From positions 1 to 22,831 of the IMG/VR virus record IMGVR_UViG_3300036829_000074: a DNA stretch of 22,831 bases; one strand, 5' to 3'. This document shows positions 21,651 to 22,831 of this stretch, one piece after another (position 1 is the stretch's first letter; each line of letters begins with the position of its first letter). The notes under the pieces are model-generated. The model worked only from the letters and a program-made list of their open reading frames with translations, ran no database searches and was not told the DNA's origin. The position numbers and the translations under genes were made by a program. The stretch comes from a virus.

Positions 21651-22108
21651 TTTCCCCCGGAACTCGACACTTTGGCGCTGTTGACCCGGTTCGCGGCGTT
21701 CAGCAGCAAGTTCAGGCTGGCGCGCCCCACTCCGCCGAGCTGAGCCTTCGCGGCCTCGACGGTCGGCCAAAGACGGTTGCCGTACTGGTCACGCACCGTC
21801 CAGGCCAGGAAGCGGATGTCCTCGAACTTGGAGCTGTAGCGAACGAACGAACCATCCTTGTAGATACGTCCGGCATCGAAGAAATCTTCGTAGTCGGACG
21901 CGGTCATTTCCCAGAGAATGAATCGAGCGGGCTTACCGGAGACGGTCGGCCAATCCTTCAGCGTGACCTTCTCCGTCCGCAACGACGGTGGCGGAGCTAG
22001 CTGACGGGCGTTGGTGACGAGTTCGAACTCCCCCTCGTCCTCCACTGCCTCATCCTCCACTAGGTCCAACTCCAGCTCTGGTACTTCAGCGACATTGGTG
22101 TCAGGCAT
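21641..22108 (-). CDS. Tail assembly chaperone (G-type, 155 aa)
   Basis: The start is ATG 22108; AAGGA lies about nine bases upstream. The upstream part of the longer frame is the shadow of the previous gene and is not included. The N-terminus is very acidic (ELELDLVEDEAVEDEGEFEL). The core reads KVTLKDWPTVSGKPARFILW, then MTASDYEDFFDAGRIYKDGS, and ends with an RASLNLLLNAANRVNSAKVSSS helix. This is the usual shape of actinophage gpG-type chaperones, which keep the tape measure soluble while the tube is built. Its stop comes two codons after the slippery site, so most ribosomes make this form and a minority make the GT fusion. Confidence 0.85.
   Translation of the reverse strand: MPDTNVAEVPELELDLVEDEAVEDEGEFELVTNARQLAPPPSLRTEKVTLKDWPTVSGKPARFILWEMTASDYEDFFDAGRIYKDGSFVRYSSKFEDIRFLAWTVRDQYGNRLWPTVEAAKAQLGGVGRASLNLLLNAANRVNSAKVSSSGGNSD
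21650..21656 (-). other. -1 programmed frameshift site G_GGA_AAC
   Basis: In the chaperone reading frame the sequence reads GGG GGA AAC TCC GAC TAA. The heptamer G_GGA_AAC has the canonical X_XXY_YYZ form; slipping one base back leaves tRNAs on GGG and AAA and moves into the GT frame (CTC next). The zero-frame stop is two codons further on. The site, its frame and its direction are as expected for a lambda-type G/GT pair. Confidence 0.85.
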
Positions 22109-22127
22109 TCGGTTTATCCTTCGACTC

Positions 22128-22391
22128 CTAGACCGTGGTTTCGAACTTGAAGTACATTTCCGGGACACAGCGACACCGCACATGCATAGGTATACGGGAG
22201 CAGTCTTCATTGAGCGCGCAGAGAACGCAGCAGTCAGGATGCTTCTTTACCCGACAATCCATTTCCATGGCATTTTTCGGGTCAAGCATTCTCTTGACTG
22301 CCGCGATCCCTTCCTGCGCGAAATGCGTCGTACTCGTACAAACCGCTTCTACCCAGTCACGCCATGCCGCCTCGGACTCGAAGTCCGGCAT
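22128..22391 (-). CDS. Small Cys-rich protein with MuF-like motif (87 aa)
   Basis: The gene starts three bases after the major tail stop and is followed by the chaperone after 19 bases, so it is firmly in the operon. The N-terminal 60% is helical (WRDWVEAVCTSTTHFAQEGI). The C-terminal part reads DCRVKKHPDCCVLC, then LNEDCSRIPMHVRCRCVPEM. The CxxC, IPxHxxCRC pattern is the zinc-like end of MuF/SPP1-gp7 head-morphogenesis proteins. Here it stands alone at 87 residues, without the MuF body, between the tail-tube and chaperone genes, an unusual place for that motif. It could be a tail-completion or head-tail factor, or a convergent zinc protein. Function unknown. Confidence 0.65.
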   Translation of the reverse strand: MPDFESEAAWRDWVEAVCTSTTHFAQEGIAAVKRMLDPKNAMEMDCRVKKHPDCCVLCALNEDCSRIPMHVRCRCVPEMYFKFETTV

Positions 22392-22394
22392 GGA

Positions 22395-22831
22395 TCACAC
22401 GTCGAGGTTGACGCCGCGCGCGAACCCGAGCAGCACCTGCACTCCGGTCGGTGCGCCGGTCAACGTCCAGATCGCCTGCACCTTCGCGTTGACCACGGTG
22501 GTCGAGGGCAGCGTGATCCGCTGGCTCCCGGTCGCGCTGACCGAGCTGAAGGTAGCCAGGTCGGTCCAGGTGGTGCCGTCCGTCGAGTGTTGGATCTTGA
22601 TCGCGGCCGACGGGGTAGTGCCACCATCCAGCGCCCATACGTGCAGCTGCGCCGCGGCTCCGGTCTGGGTGGCGCCACCGAACAGGGTGTTGTCATCCAG
22701 CGAGCCGGTACCCGTGGTCGTGGTCAGCGGGGTGCTGGGGGACAGCAGGATGATGCCGTCGTTGTACGCGCCGCGCGCGTCCAGCTCCAAGCTGAAATCA
22801 ACAGCGTCCTTCAGCTTCGCCGAGATCGAGG
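22395..22831 (-). CDS. Probable major tail protein, C-terminal part
   Basis: The frame is open to the right window edge, so the start lies outside. About 145 residues are seen: KLKDAVDFSLELDARGAYND, GIILLSPSTPLTTTTGTGSL, a DDNTLFGGATQTGAAAQLHV strand, then IKIQHSTDGTTWTDLATFSS and VQVLLGFARGVNLDV. The IQHSTDGxxWTDL block followed by a 'QRITL...VQAIWTL...GFARG' ending is the usual C-terminus of actinophage major tail proteins. Its place directly upstream of the chaperone pair agrees. Other all-beta tail proteins share similar blocks, so the call is strong but not certain. Confidence 0.65.
   Translation of the reverse strand, partial: SISAKLKDAVDFSLELDARGAYNDGIILLSPSTPLTTTTGTGSLDDNTLFGGATQTGAAAQLHVWALDGGTTPSAAIKIQHSTDGTTWTDLATFSSVSATGSQRITLPSTTVVNAKVQAIWTLTGAPTGVQVLLGFARGVNLDV

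Overview
The window looks like part of an actinobacterial phage or prophage: high GC, GTG and ATG starts behind AAGGAG-type ribosome sites, tightly packed genes, and a long siphovirus-type tail operon on the minus strand. I see no integrase, capsid, portal, terminase or lysis gene, so I cannot say whether it is a free virus or a prophage. The family calls are from motif recognition; no search was run.

Left end (1-1809, accessory). On the plus strand are the C-terminal end of a Ro60/TROVE RNA-binding protein, a small basic protein (361-549), a 96-residue acidic protein (534-824) and a tRNA with anticodon CAT (902-974) that has partly initiator-like features. An HNH endonuclease gene lies on the minus strand (934-1359), and its 3' end runs antisense through the tRNA gene. 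A small Cys/Trp-rich plus-strand gene (1528-1809) ends exactly where the tail operon ends, sharing a CTAG palindrome as stop codon on both strands.

Tail operon (minus strand, 22831 down to 1806). In transcription order: the end of a probable major tail protein; an 87-residue Cys-rich protein with a MuF-like C-terminal motif; the two tail assembly chaperone frames joined by a -1 frameshift at G_GGA_AAC; a 1412-residue tape measure protein; and a hairpin directly after it. Next come a 556-residue minor tail protein, the N-terminal part of a DUF5047-like tail hub, three unrelated small tail genes, the C-terminal part of the hub, an OB-fold-like baseplate protein, a beta-sandwich protein, a small zinc protein and a Gp80-like fibre protein.

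The last third of the operon is an adhesion region: two beta-sandwich adhesin-like proteins, a jelly-roll-like protein, a 1053-residue protein made of about 47 repeats of about 20 residues, a tail fibre, and a 613-residue protein. The 613-residue protein starts with a PL7/alginate-lyase-like domain whose active-site motifs are all present, and ends with a module homologous to the neighbouring 8860-9645 protein.

How it fits together: the chaperones and tape measure build the tube, the 556-residue protein and the split hub form the tail tip, and the downstream genes decorate the tip with binding modules and a probable polysaccharide depolymerase. The least ordinary items are the apparently split hub with three inserted genes, the 20-residue repeat protein, the lyase-fusion/paralogue pair, and the Ro-protein/tRNA/HNH cluster.
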